This document shows positions 5,008 to 10,567 of a DNA stretch of 11,865 bases, one piece after another. This DNA comes from Spirochaetia bacterium. GTDB taxonomy: Bacteria > Spirochaetota > Spirochaetia > Treponematales > Breznakiellaceae. The stretch lies in the NCBI GenBank assembly GCA_025997675.1, contig BNUX01000087.1:1-11865 (forward strand), written 5' to 3'. Both the position numbers and the translations under genes were made by a program. Within the stretch, counting starts at the first letter, position 1. The number at the start of each line of letters is the position of its first letter. The notes below the pieces were generated by a model. It did not search any database, had not been told where the DNA came from, and saw nothing but the letters and a program-made list of their open reading frames with translations.

Positions 5008-7215
5008 ATGGCAGAAATATCGATTAAACCCTCCGAGCGGTACGGCTATGATTTTATTCCCCCGGAGTATCTTCCGGCAGGGAAGGACGAGTACTGGCGG
5101 CGGAATGAACAGAACGGAAAACCGGAAAAGACATGGCGCAAACTCACGGTCCAGGAAATAGAAATCCTGGTGAAGAACGATAACTTTTGTTCCAACTGGG
5201 ATAATTTCCTGGTAAGCGATCCCTTTGATGCCGCCCTGATCCGGAACTCCAACTTTTACGGCCTCATCCGCCTGGGCGCGATGCAGAACCTGCTCCTCCA
5301 ACACCACGATTACCGCATTCCCGCAGGGATCAGAAACAGCACCCTTATTGCCTGTGACGTCGGGGACAATACCTCCATCCAGGACTGTCCCTACATTTCC
5401 CACTACATCATCGGCGACCGGGTTATCCTTTCCCGGATAGACGAGATGCAGACCACCAACCACGCCAAATTCGGTAACGGTCTTGTCAAGGATGGTGAGG
5501 ACGAGGATGTCCGGGTCTGGATCGATGTGATGAACGAGGCCGGCGGCCGGTCTATCCTGCCCTTCGCAGACATGATTTGCGCCGACGCCTATCTCTGGGC
5601 CTGCTACCGGGACGACAGGGCGCTGACAGAAAAACTGCGTGACATTACGCAGAAAAACTACGGCGGCGGGCGGGGGCTGTACGGAACGATTGGAACGGGG
5701 GCGGTTATCAAAAGCTGCGCCGTTATCAAGGATGTGGCCGTGGGGGAAGCGGCCTATATCAAGGGGGCCAACAAGCTCAAGAACCTGAGCATCCTTTCCT
5801 CGGAGGACGAGCCCAGCCAGATCGGGGAAGGGGTAGAGATGGTAAACGGCATTGTGGGGTACGGATGCACCTCCTTCTACGGTTCCAAGGCGGTGCGTTT
5901 TGTCATGGGCAGGCGGAGCAACCTCAAATACGGCGCCCGGCTCATCCATTCGGTGCTGGGGGATAATTCCACCGTGTCCTGCTGCGAAATCCTCAACAAC
6001 CTGATCTTCCCCGTCCACGAACAGCACCACAACAATTCTTTCCTCATCGCCTCCATGATCCAGGGCCTTTCCAATCTTGCCGCCGGGGCGACCATCGGGT
6101 CAAACCACAACAGCAGAGCTAACGATGGGGAGATCCGGGCGGGCCGCGGGTTTTGGCCGGGGCTCTCGGTAAGCCTGAAACACTCCAGCCGCTTCGCCAG
6201 CTTTGTGCTTATCGCCAAGGGCAACTACCCCTACGAACTTAACATCACCCTCCCCTTCTCCCTGGTGAACAACAATGTGCGGAAGGACCGGCTGGAGGTA
6301 ATGCCCGCCTACTTCTGGATGTACAACCTCTACGCCCTGGAACGGAATTCCTGGAAGGCCCGGGACCGGGACAAGCGGGTTATCAAGGTCCAGCACATTG
6401 AGACGGACTATCTGGCCCCGGACACGGCGGAGGAGATCATCGCCGCCCTTACACAGATGGAGGTTTGGATGAAGGCCGCAAACATGGAGGTCTCCGCAAC
6501 ACCATCGCTGACGCCCGATGACTGTCTTGACGAGGAGGACCCGGAATACGCCTACATCCCCGATGCCGGCGAAGAGATTCCCGCCCCCGGTTTGGAGCGG
6601 CACAAGCGGCGGACGGTGCTTCTCAAGCCCCGGAAAGCCTGGGCTGCGTATCAGGAGATGCTTCGTTTCTACGCCGTCAAAACCCTCATCACCTATCTGG
6701 AATCCCGGCCGGACCTTTCCTTTGAAACCCTGGCCGCCGAAGTGGAAGGCGCCCCGGATCGTATTACCGATTGGATAAACCTTGGGGGCCAAATCGTTCC
6801 CGCCTTCCGGGTAGACGAACTGCGGGAGCGGATTCGGGAGGGGAACATCGAAAGCTGGGAGGCCATTCACCGGGCTTACGACGAATTCCAGGCCGCCTAT
6901 CCTCTGGACAAGGCCCGCCACGCCTGGGGGGTGCTCAAGTACCTCCTGAACAATGCGCCTGACGCGGCTGCCTTTGCCCGCGAACTGGACCGCGCCCTGG
7001 AAACCCGGCGCTGGATTACCGAGCAGGTCTACCGCAGCCGGGCAAAAGACTTCAACGATCCCTTCCGGAACATCACCTATCGCAATAAGGACGAGATGGA
7101 GCAGGTGGTGGGGAAGGCGGAGGATAACTTTTTTGTGAACCTGGTACGGGGGAATCTGGCGCAGTTTGAGGAAACAGTACGGGTATTGAAGGAGAGGATT
7201 CTGAATCAGGGTTGA
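5008..7215 (+). CDS. DUF4954 family protein with a hexapeptide-like beta-helix
   Basis: The 735-residue protein begins MAEISIKPSERYGYDFIPPE and contains many short turns typical of a left-handed beta-helix. Examples are RNSTLIACDVGDNTSIQDCP, SHYIIGDRVILSRI, GTGAVIKSCAVIKDVAVGEA, and NLAAGATIGSNHNSRANDGE. This matches DUF4954, found widely in spirochaetes and Bacteroidetes. Helix turns span about residues 75-420. The last 300 residues are charged and helical, with EVWMKAANMEV and a FNDPFRNITYRNKDEMEQVV block near the end. By fold it resembles sugar-nucleotide acyltransferases or nucleotidyltransferases of the hexapeptide class, but no catalytic activity is known to me and I assign none. No signal peptide is present, so it is likely cytoplasmic. 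Other ATG codons upstream (4933) fall inside the divergent gene. Codon use is GC-rich and core-like, and no frameshift is seen. Confidence 0.85.
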   Translation: MAEISIKPSERYGYDFIPPEYLPAGKDEYWRRNEQNGKPEKTWRKLTVQEIEILVKNDNFCSNWDNFLVSDPFDAALIRNSNFYGLIRLGAMQNLLLQHHDYRIPAGIRNSTLIACDVGDNTSIQDCPYISHYIIGDRVILSRIDEMQTTNHAKFGNGLVKDGEDEDVRVWIDVMNEAGGRSILPFADMICADAYLWACYRDDRALTEKLRDITQKNYGGGRGLYGTIGTGAVIKSCAVIKDVAVGEAAYIKGANKLKNLSILSSEDEPSQIGEGVEMVNGIVGYGCTSFYGSKAVRFVMGRRSNLKYGARLIHSVLGDNSTVSCCEILNNLIFPVHEQHHNNSFLIASMIQGLSNLAAGATIGSNHNSRANDGEIRAGRGFWPGLSVSLKHSSRFASFVLIAKGNYPYELNITLPFSLVNNNVRKDRLEVMPAYFWMYNLYALERNSWKARDRDKRVIKVQHIETDYLAPDTAEEIIAALTQMEVWMKAANMEVSATPSLTPDDCLDEEDPEYAYIPDAGEEIPAPGLERHKRRTVLLKPRKAWAAYQEMLRFYAVKTLITYLESRPDLSFETLAAEVEGAPDRITDWINLGGQIVPAFRVDELRERIREGNIESWEAIHRAYDEFQAAYPLDKARHAWGVLKYLLNNAPDAAAFARELDRALETRRWITEQVYRSRAKDFNDPFRNITYRNKDEMEQVVGKAEDNFFVNLVRGNLAQFEETVRVLKERILNQG

Positions 7216-7242
7216 CCTTTACCGGCAGCCGCTCCCCGCACC

Positions 7243-7283
7243 AAGACAGCCGGAACGGCTGCTGTTCCCGCTCCGGCTGTCTT
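7243..7283. terminator. Long hairpin between DUF4954 and the antitoxin gene
   Basis: AAGACAGCCGGA (7243-7254) pairs perfectly with TCCGGCTGTCTT (7272-7283) around a 17-base loop that can pair further. It lies between two converging genes and could end transcription from both sides. No T-run follows on either strand, unlike the three related hairpins farther along, so it may be weak. Its inner part belongs to the dispersed AGCCGGAACGG hairpin family. Confidence 0.5.
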
Positions 7284-7330
7284 GAGTGTGGTATTCTGCT
7301 TCCTATGCGGAAGCGGTGATCTTCTCCCGT
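7248..7330. repeat. 83-bp direct repeat, copy 1
   Basis: Copy 1 matches 8593-8675 at 81 of 83 positions; the differences are G/C near the loop and T/C near the right end. On the minus strand it carries the last eight codons and stop of the BrnA-like antitoxin (REKITASA), the 3' untranslated part and the terminator hairpin. Confidence 0.9.
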
Positions 7331-7533
7331 ACCAGTTCGCCGATGATTTCCGTGGGGGTTTTGTGTGTCGCCAATGCCTTGGTCAAAAGATAGTTTTCAG
7401 AAAGGCGGTCAACGGCAATCATTTTGAAGGACTTTTTCGCAAAACCGCCGTTGGTAGCCGGGTCTATTTCCGGCGGATTTTTCGTGTAGTATTCATCCCA
7501 ATAATCCGCTTCTTCATCGGTCATTTCTTTCAT
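7303..7533 (-). CDS. Putative antitoxin of a BrnT/BrnA-like pair
   Basis: This 76-residue protein starts MKEMTDEEADYWDEYYTKNP and ends TPTEIIGELVREKITASA. The acidic N-terminus plus a short helical C-terminus resembling a ribbon-helix-helix or CopG-like dimer is typical of small antitoxins. It follows the likely toxin, and the ATG at 7533 overlaps the toxin's stop (ATGA), so the pair is coupled. Toxin-first order is the known layout of brnT-brnA. Antitoxins of this kind usually bind their own promoter, but no operator is obvious upstream. The last eight codons lie in an 83-bp repeat whose second copy follows an unrelated vapB, suggesting a second member of this family was once there. The family is not one I can name with certainty. 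Confidence 0.65.
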   Translation of the reverse strand: MKEMTDEEADYWDEYYTKNPPEIDPATNGGFAKKSFKMIAVDRLSENYLLTKALATHKTPTEIIGELVREKITASA

Positions 7534-7793
7534 TGATTTTCCCCCTTGCGCAAATAGGCAGCATATTTAGTCCGGCAGGGCATGACATGAAACACATTCA
7601 CCCTGCCATCGTCCAGTTCATTATACAGTATTTCAAGCGGATTACCCGCCGTATTGAAACCAATAAGCAACCGTTTCTCCCGGTCGTCCCTCAGCATAAC
7701 ATCATACACGGCAGTGCTAAACGCCGAATGTATATCTTCCTCAGTAACACCGTGTTTGAAGGCCGAAGGCTTGCATACTATATCCGGCTCCAT
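7530..7793 (-). CDS. Putative BrnT-like toxin
   Basis: The 87-residue protein contains FKHGVTEEDIHSAF near its N-terminus, then EKRLLIGFNTAGNPLEILYN and VNVFHVMPCR. The order KHGV-x-EE ... R-x-x-x-IG-x-x-x-x-G-x-x-L-E-V/I-x-Y ... R resembles BrnT, a RelE-fold ribonuclease toxin, though residue identity looks low. The Lys-His and the late Arg are candidates for active-site residues. The overlapping downstream gene is its likely antitoxin. There is no clear Shine-Dalgarno before the ATG at 7793. A TATGAT hexamer lies 11 bases upstream, so a leaderless start is possible. I see no interruption, and this pair appears intact. It could also be a related but distinct toxin family. Confidence 0.6.
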   Translation of the reverse strand: MEPDIVCKPSAFKHGVTEEDIHSAFSTAVYDVMLRDDREKRLLIGFNTAGNPLEILYNELDDGRVNVFHVMPCRTKYAAYLRKGENQ

Positions 7794-7864
7794 GATTACA
7801 GCTTATCATATAAACGGCATTTAGGCAACCCGTACGTCGCTCCGGCTCTGGTCCTTGGTGACAG

Positions 7865-8245
7865 TCATCCTTGTACTCCCGACACCCCTTCGCTATCCAC
7901 GGCAATTATCGCTTTGCATTTCTGGTACAGTTCCGGTATATCATCGGTTATGGCGGCCCAAACTGTTTCAATATCCAATTGGCCATATCCGTGAACTACC
8001 ACATTCCGTAATCCGATGATGTTTTTCCAGGGAATATCGGCGTGTTCCTTGGTGAACTCCGCAGTCAAGTGATGGGCAAGCTCCCCGATTTGCAACATGC
8101 TCATACAGGCAGAGTTGAAATAATCCGTATCTGCACCGAATGTTTTTACGTCGTTGCCAAATCGCTTCTGGGTGTTAAAAATGTTTTCGATGTGTTTCAG
8201 GATATGTATTACGATACGCCGGTCTTTTTTGAGAGGTTCATTCAT
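7865..8245 (-). CDS. hepT: HepT-type toxin (HEPN domain, DUF86)
   Basis: The 126-residue protein has the HEPN motif R-x4-H-x-Y at Arg80-His85-Tyr87, in GLRNVVVHGYG. This is the RNase site of HepT, and MntA inactivates HepT by adding AMP groups to the motif tyrosine. Upstream it has DYFNSACMSMLQIGELAHHL, the usual HEPN helix. Length and motif position fit the family. The last dozen residues (VDSEGVSGVQG) are less typical. The ATG at 8245 overlaps the end of mntA by 8 bases, so toxin and antitoxin are coupled, with the antitoxin first. HepT in other bacteria cleaves tRNA or mRNA when MntA is absent. Both halves look intact here, making this one of the complete modules of the array. Confidence 0.88.
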   Translation of the reverse strand: MNEPLKKDRRIVIHILKHIENIFNTQKRFGNDVKTFGADTDYFNSACMSMLQIGELAHHLTAEFTKEHADIPWKNIIGLRNVVVHGYGQLDIETVWAAITDDIPELYQKCKAIIAVDSEGVSGVQG

Positions 8246-8534
8246 AGATCAGGACCATATCCTTTTCTATCTGCTCCTTAAAAGAGCCGGAGAGTCCGGC
8301 GGTGGTAACTACGTCAACCTCGGTTTCCAGATTTTCTTTCAAATCCTGACAAAATCCCGAAAGGTCAAAAAGGGTGCGGATTTTTCCCTTTTCAATGCAG
8401 ATATCAATATCGCTTTCCGTTCCCGCTTCTCCCCGTGCATAGGAACCAAAGAGATACGCCCTTTTTATACCGTAGTGCCGGGCAGTGTCGGAGACCTTGC
8501 TTTTTATTTCTTCAATGGTATAGGGCTTAATCAT
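8238..8534 (-). CDS. mntA: MntA-type nucleotidyltransferase antitoxin
   Basis: From the ATG at 8534 the protein has 98 residues. AYLFGSYARGEAGTESDIDI at about residues 26-45 is the minimal nucleotidyltransferase signature GS-x10-D-x-D (Gly30-Ser31, Asp42, Asp44), and TEVDVV supplies the third acidic position. MntA transfers AMP from ATP onto the HEPN toxin HepT and so blocks it; HepT follows with an 8-base overlap. A longer reading frame extends upstream to 8690, but it crosses a terminator and a promoter, so those 52 residues are not real. Start context is unusual: a consensus TATAAT (8545-8550) lies 10 bases before the ATG and there is no Shine-Dalgarno, so the transcript is probably leaderless or nearly so. 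Confidence 0.88.
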   Translation of the reverse strand: MIKPYTIEEIKSKVSDTARHYGIKRAYLFGSYARGEAGTESDIDICIEKGKIRTLFDLSGFCQDLKENLETEVDVVTTAGLSGSFKEQIEKDMVLIYE

Positions 8535-8544
8535 ATTTACACAG

Positions 8545-8574
8545 ATTATAAGGCCAAATAGTCCGAATACGCAA
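8545..8574 (-). promoter_or_regulatory. Promoter of mntA-hepT
   Basis: On the minus strand TTGCGT (8569-8574) and TATAAT (8545-8550) are separated by 18 bases. The expected transcription start is near 8538, only about four bases ahead of the mntA ATG at 8534. It directly follows the terminator at 8587-8623. Confidence 0.55.
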
Positions 8575-8586
8575 GCCTCCTCCGCC

Positions 8587-8623
8587 AAAAAAAGCCGGAA
8601 CGGCTGCTCTTCCCGCTCCGGCT
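8587..8623 (-). terminator. Rho-independent terminator after the orphan vapB
   Basis: On the minus strand AGCCGGA and an inner CGG pair with CCG and TCCGGCT around a short loop, followed by seven T residues (8587-8593). It ends the hicB-hicA-vapB transcript and insulates mntA. The stem belongs to the repeated AGCCGGAACGG family. Confidence 0.75.
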
Positions 8624-8675
8624 GTCTTGAGTGTGGTATTCTGCTTCCTATGCGGAAGCGGCGATCTTCTCCCGT
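8593..8675. repeat. 83-bp direct repeat, copy 2, left behind by a lost antitoxin gene
   Basis: It matches 7248-7330 at 81 of 83 positions. On the minus strand it begins exactly at the last base of the vapB stop codon (8675). It continues with codons for REKIAASA and a stop, the tail of a BrnA-like antitoxin whose remaining gene is absent, and then the terminator. Confidence 0.88.
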
Positions 8676-8923
8676 TACAAATCCGCCCATGCCGCATCCT
8701 CTTCCGCCGTGTCCCAGTTCTTCGCAAGAGCCGCCTGTGATAGAAGCATCGCGTCAATATCACCTTCCCAGTGGAGTTTCCCGCGAAAATCCCTTATTTG
8801 AGCTTGTTGTTTCTGTGCGACAAAAAACCGTAAAGCTTCTTCAACAACCTCACCGGCTGACTGGTTTATTGAAACTCGTAAAGCGTTATCAACTAATGTC
8901 TCATTCACCGCGACGTTTTCCAT
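8675..8923 (-). CDS. vapB: Orphan VapB-type antitoxin
   Basis: The 82-residue protein reads MENVAVNETLVDNALRVSIN, then SAGEVVEEALRFFVAQKQQA, GKLHWEGDID and NWDTAEEDAAWADL. The helix-strand layout and HWEGDID tail match VapB antitoxins of the DUF2191 type, here with an extra acidic C-terminal extension. AGGGG 7 bases before the ATG at 8923 gives a good ribosome-binding site. It lies 23 bases after the hicA relic and probably shares a transcript with hicB. No VapC follows. Right after its stop the sequence becomes the tail of a different antitoxin, so its toxin has been lost by recombination. It may be a free-standing antitoxin able to counter toxins elsewhere, but that is speculation. Confidence 0.7.
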   Translation of the reverse strand: MENVAVNETLVDNALRVSINQSAGEVVEEALRFFVAQKQQAQIRDFRGKLHWEGDIDAMLLSQAALAKNWDTAEEDAAWADL

Positions 8924-8946
8924 ACATATACCCCTCTGCGCTTTCT

Positions 8947-9155
8947 TTAGAAATGATACTCAATGCCGGCTTGTTTCATTATCTTGTTTGCCATGTGCCG
9001 TGATTTTATTTCACTATCAACGGGAAACGTGTGCTTATTTATCGGGCTAAACCATATTTCATGGTCGCCGCAGACCTTTGGTCTGAGCCGTGCCGCTTAA
9101 AACAGCATCCGTTTTTGTCAAGTTGTTCACGTACACGTTTTTCGTATTCCGCCAT
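8947..9155 (-). pseudogene. hicA: HicA-type toxin frameshifted by a palindromic insertion
   Basis: Starting at the ATG at 9155, which shares one base with the hicB stop, the frame reads MAEYEKRVREQLDKNGCCFK followed by RHG. It then enters a palindrome and runs to an early stop. In another frame past the palindrome the sequence reads GDHEIWFSPINKHTFPVDSE and continues IKSRHMANKIMKQAGIEYHF to a TAA at 8947-8949. Together these make a complete small HicA RNase with its expected G-D/S-H-x-x-x-x active-site histidine. The total of 209 bases leaves 2 extra modulo 3, as expected from a net gain of 14 or 17 bases. The toxin is therefore knocked out by a single small event and is otherwise undamaged, which suggests it is recent. 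HicB upstream is intact. Confidence 0.82.
9070..9086. repeat. Mini-palindrome inserted in hicA
   Basis: GCAGACCTTTGGTCTGA contains CAGACC-TTT-GGTCTG, a perfect 6-bp inverted repeat. It is flanked by GCC on both sides (9067-9069 and 9087-9089), which could be a 3-bp target duplication. Alternatively the flanks are natural glycine codons and the insert replaced a lysine codon, since HicA often has RHGKGDHEIW. It resembles the palindrome at 305-320. Confidence 0.65.
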
Positions 9156-9370
9156 TAGGCGTAAACCTTTGCGCGGCGGTGCGTGATAAAGTTTAGGTAT
9201 GCCTCGGGGGACTTGCCGTTTTCGACAAGGATTTCAGGCACCGCATGGCGCACCCGCTCAATAAGACCGTCAAAAGAGCCGGATTCAAGCGCTATGGGTA
9301 TATCGTCATTTTCAGCTATCCATACCCGCGCCTCATCGTCCCATGTTAATAATACCGTGTATTCTGCCAT
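9155..9370 (-). CDS. hicB: HicB-like antitoxin (DUF1902 type)
   Basis: The 71-residue protein MAEYTVLLTWDDEARVWIAE has the partial RNase-H-like fold of HicB, continuing NDDIPIALESGSFDGLIERV and ending EAYLNFITHRRAKVYA. DUF1902 proteins of this sort sit before HicA toxins. It ends in TAATG, overlapping the hicA start by one base. GAGGT lies a few bases before the ATG at 9370 and TATACT at 9389-9394 is a candidate -10 element; the -35 region (TACACA) is only a fair match. No helix-turn-helix is evident, so autoregulation may need another factor. The antitoxin is intact although its partner toxin carries a frameshift. Confidence 0.75.
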   Translation of the reverse strand: MAEYTVLLTWDDEARVWIAENDDIPIALESGSFDGLIERVRHAVPEILVENGKSPEAYLNFITHRRAKVYA

Positions 9371-9443
9371 GTCAAACCTCTTCCCTACAGTATACCCTCC
9401 TTTTCACCATGTGTGTATCCCCCGGACACCCTCCCCCCGCGCC

Positions 9444-9480
9444 AAAAAAAGCCGGAACGGGTGCTGTTCCCGGTGCGGGA
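9444..9480 (-). terminator. Degenerate hairpin terminator overlapping the yafQ relic
   Basis: On the minus strand the sequence ends in CCCGTTCCGGC followed by seven T residues. The upstream arm (CCGCACCGGG) pairs only in part. It aligns closely with the terminator at 8587-8623 and shares AGCCGGAACGG with the other copies. Termination may be poor. Confidence 0.5.
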
Positions 9481-9536
9481 TGCAAACAAAATAAGCTCTC
9501 CGGAGTCTATCGTATAGATTAACGCACTTTAAGCAT
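9445..9536 (-). pseudogene. Remnant of a YafQ/RelE-type toxin after dinJ
   Basis: An ATG at 9536 overlaps the end of the antitoxin gene and reads MLKVR, a normal beginning for YafQ-like toxins, then stops. Two bases out of that frame, from 9522, the sequence reads LIYTIDSGELILFASRTG. This matches the C-terminal strand pair of YafQ/RelE-fold toxins, which usually end in RTGTHSDLF. About 55 middle residues are missing and the true end is replaced by the repeated terminator. This is a deletion derivative with no activity expected. The call rests on position after dinJ and on a short C-terminal motif, so it is inferred rather than certain. Confidence 0.6.
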
Positions 9537-9798
9537 CGTCAGACTCTAGCGCTTCTATCATTTCTGCGGCGTTTTCATAGGGCCCGTGCAGATTGCGGCG
9601 AAGACGCACGTCCTCCATTGCTTCGAGGGTTTCGGCGTTTAAGCGGCGCTTGAGGGCGAAGGGGATGCCGTTTTCCTGTAAAGACGCGGTTAAAAACATC
9701 CGTATCGCGGTGGATGTGTCGAACCCCATAGACGCATACAGCGTGTCGGCGGCGGCCTTCAATTCATCATCTACCCGCACCTGAATAGTTGTTGACAT
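9529..9798 (-). CDS. dinJ: RelB/DinJ-family antitoxin
   Basis: The 89-residue protein starts MSTTIQVRVDDELKAAADTL and continues YASMGFDTSTAIRMFLTASL, then QENGIPFALKRRLNAETLEA. This is the canonical RelB/DinJ layout: a ribbon strand (TTIQVRVDDELK), a helix-turn-helix-like dimer region, then a toxin-binding tail. DinJ neutralises the mRNA-cutting toxin YafQ and represses its own promoter. The usual downstream yafQ is here reduced to a scrap. A Shine-Dalgarno AGAGGTG precedes the ATG at 9798 by 5 bases, and a consensus promoter lies just upstream. The gene itself looks intact, so the protein could be made without a partner. Confidence 0.85.
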   Translation of the reverse strand: MSTTIQVRVDDELKAAADTLYASMGFDTSTAIRMFLTASLQENGIPFALKRRLNAETLEAMEDVRLRRNLHGPYENAAEMIEALESDDA

Positions 9799-9817
9799 AG
9801 TAACACCTCTGTATTAC

Positions 9818-9846
9818 AGCATATTTAAAACCAGGCGGCTTGTCAA
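9818..9846 (-). promoter_or_regulatory. Promoter of the dinJ gene
   Basis: On the minus strand a perfect TTGACA (9841-9846) and TATGCT (9818-9823) are separated by 17 bases. It lies between the aspartyl-protease gene and dinJ, so dinJ is its own transcription unit. Autorepression by DinJ is expected from the family; I did not find a convincing operator palindrome. Confidence 0.65.
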
Positions 9847-9869
9847 CCTTTCCCTGCACTCTCCGGGGG

Positions 9870-10283
9870 TTACTTTAACGTATGCAGTATTTGATCGCCG
9901 TGGGCGCCGACCACCTCTTCCAGGCGGGGGTTGACCATTAAGTCCATGGTCTCAAGGGGGATTGCGCCCAGCAATACTTCATCGGCGCCGGGCACCACGA
10001 GGGCGTCACAGGTTGCGCTGCGGTTCTTCCAGATAACTTCCACCGGGCCCGCAAGGTTATAAACCGCCACGGTACCATCGGCAAGGGTACCCGTCTCGGT
10101 TTTGATTATCCGGAGCCCCAGTTTTTCACGGGTGGCAGGGTCGATGACCAGGGTCCACGCGCCGGTGTCGACCAGCGCCTGTACGGTGGTTTGACGGATT
10201 TCCGGTTCTTTTATGTGTCCGTCCTGTGATCTGATCATGTCGGCCGTGTTTTTCAGGGTGATTTCGGTTCGTACTAGTGACAT
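9870..10283 (-). CDS. Retropepsin-like clan AA aspartyl protease
   Basis: The 137-residue protein has VQALVDTGAWTLVID at residues 34-48, in which Asp39-Thr40-Gly41-Ala42 is the D-T/S-G-A motif of retroviral-type aspartic proteases. LGLRI and a late VLLGAIPLETMDLMVNP complete the single-lobe fold, in which LLG precedes the C-terminal helix. Such proteins act as homodimers, each giving one Asp. Bacterial relatives of this size (AF_0612-like) have no known substrate. No signal peptide or membrane segment is present. It starts 17 bases after the relE stop with AGAGGAG before the ATG at 10283, and no terminator or promoter separates them, so it is probably the third gene of the relBE operon. Intact TA-protease operons of this form are not something I know as a described system; a link to antitoxin turnover is only a guess. 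Confidence 0.75.
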   Translation of the reverse strand: MSLVRTEITLKNTADMIRSQDGHIKEPEIRQTTVQALVDTGAWTLVIDPATREKLGLRIIKTETGTLADGTVAVYNLAGPVEVIWKNRSATCDALVVPGADEVLLGAIPLETMDLMVNPRLEEVVGAHGDQILHTLK

Positions 10284-10300
10284 AAAAGACTCCTCTGAGG

Positions 10301-10567
10301 CTAATGTTTATATATAACATCCCGCTTATTAAGGGTCAATACCAACACAATCATTTTATCGTCCTGTATTTCGGCAATAAGCCGAATGTTTCCGATACGA
10401 TAACGCCACAAACCTACGAGATTGCTTTGTAAGGGTTTACCGAAAGTCCTTGGGTCATCGCGCTCCTCCAATTTTTGCAAGGTTTTCGCGATTTGCTGTT
10501 TTATTCCGTTATCTAATCCATCAAATTGCTTTGCAGCAGTCGCCGACCATTCAATCTTATATCCCAT
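10301..10567 (-). CDS. relE: RelE/ParE-superfamily toxin
   Basis: The 88-residue protein MGYKIEWSATAAKQFDGLDN continues IKQQIAKTLQKLEERDDPRT, then FGKPLQSNLVGLWRYRIGNI and RLIAEIQDDKMIVLVLTLNK, ending RDVIYKH. This is the standard RelE fold: a helical hairpin followed by a sheet with GLWRYRIG and the basic RxRY-type residues thought to cut mRNA in the ribosomal A site. The length fits the family exactly. It overlaps the antitoxin gene by 11 bases, antitoxin first. It appears fully intact, with the C-terminal NKRDVIYKH characteristic of RelE. RelE versus ParE function cannot be told from sequence alone; the RDVIYK end favours RelE. Confidence 0.87.
   Translation of the reverse strand: MGYKIEWSATAAKQFDGLDNGIKQQIAKTLQKLEERDDPRTFGKPLQSNLVGLWRYRIGNIRLIAEIQDDKMIVLVLTLNKRDVIYKH

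Noticed and set aside
5380..5392. GGACTGTCC in the DUF4954 gene resembles the mini-palindromes in the toxin genes.
   Set aside because: It encodes the well-fitting residues IQDCP of a beta-helix turn, has no insertion signature, and the arms are only 4 bp.
4960..6030. A long minus-strand open frame continues upstream of the membrane-protein gene across DUF4954 (total 684 residues).
   Set aside because: The extension is antisense to a clearly real gene, reads as low-complexity Val/Gly/Pro-rich sequence and lacks the family's features.
8535..8690. An N-terminal extension of MntA to 150 residues.
   Set aside because: It runs through a terminator, a promoter and the 83-bp repeat; the nucleotidyltransferase fold begins normally at ATG 8534.
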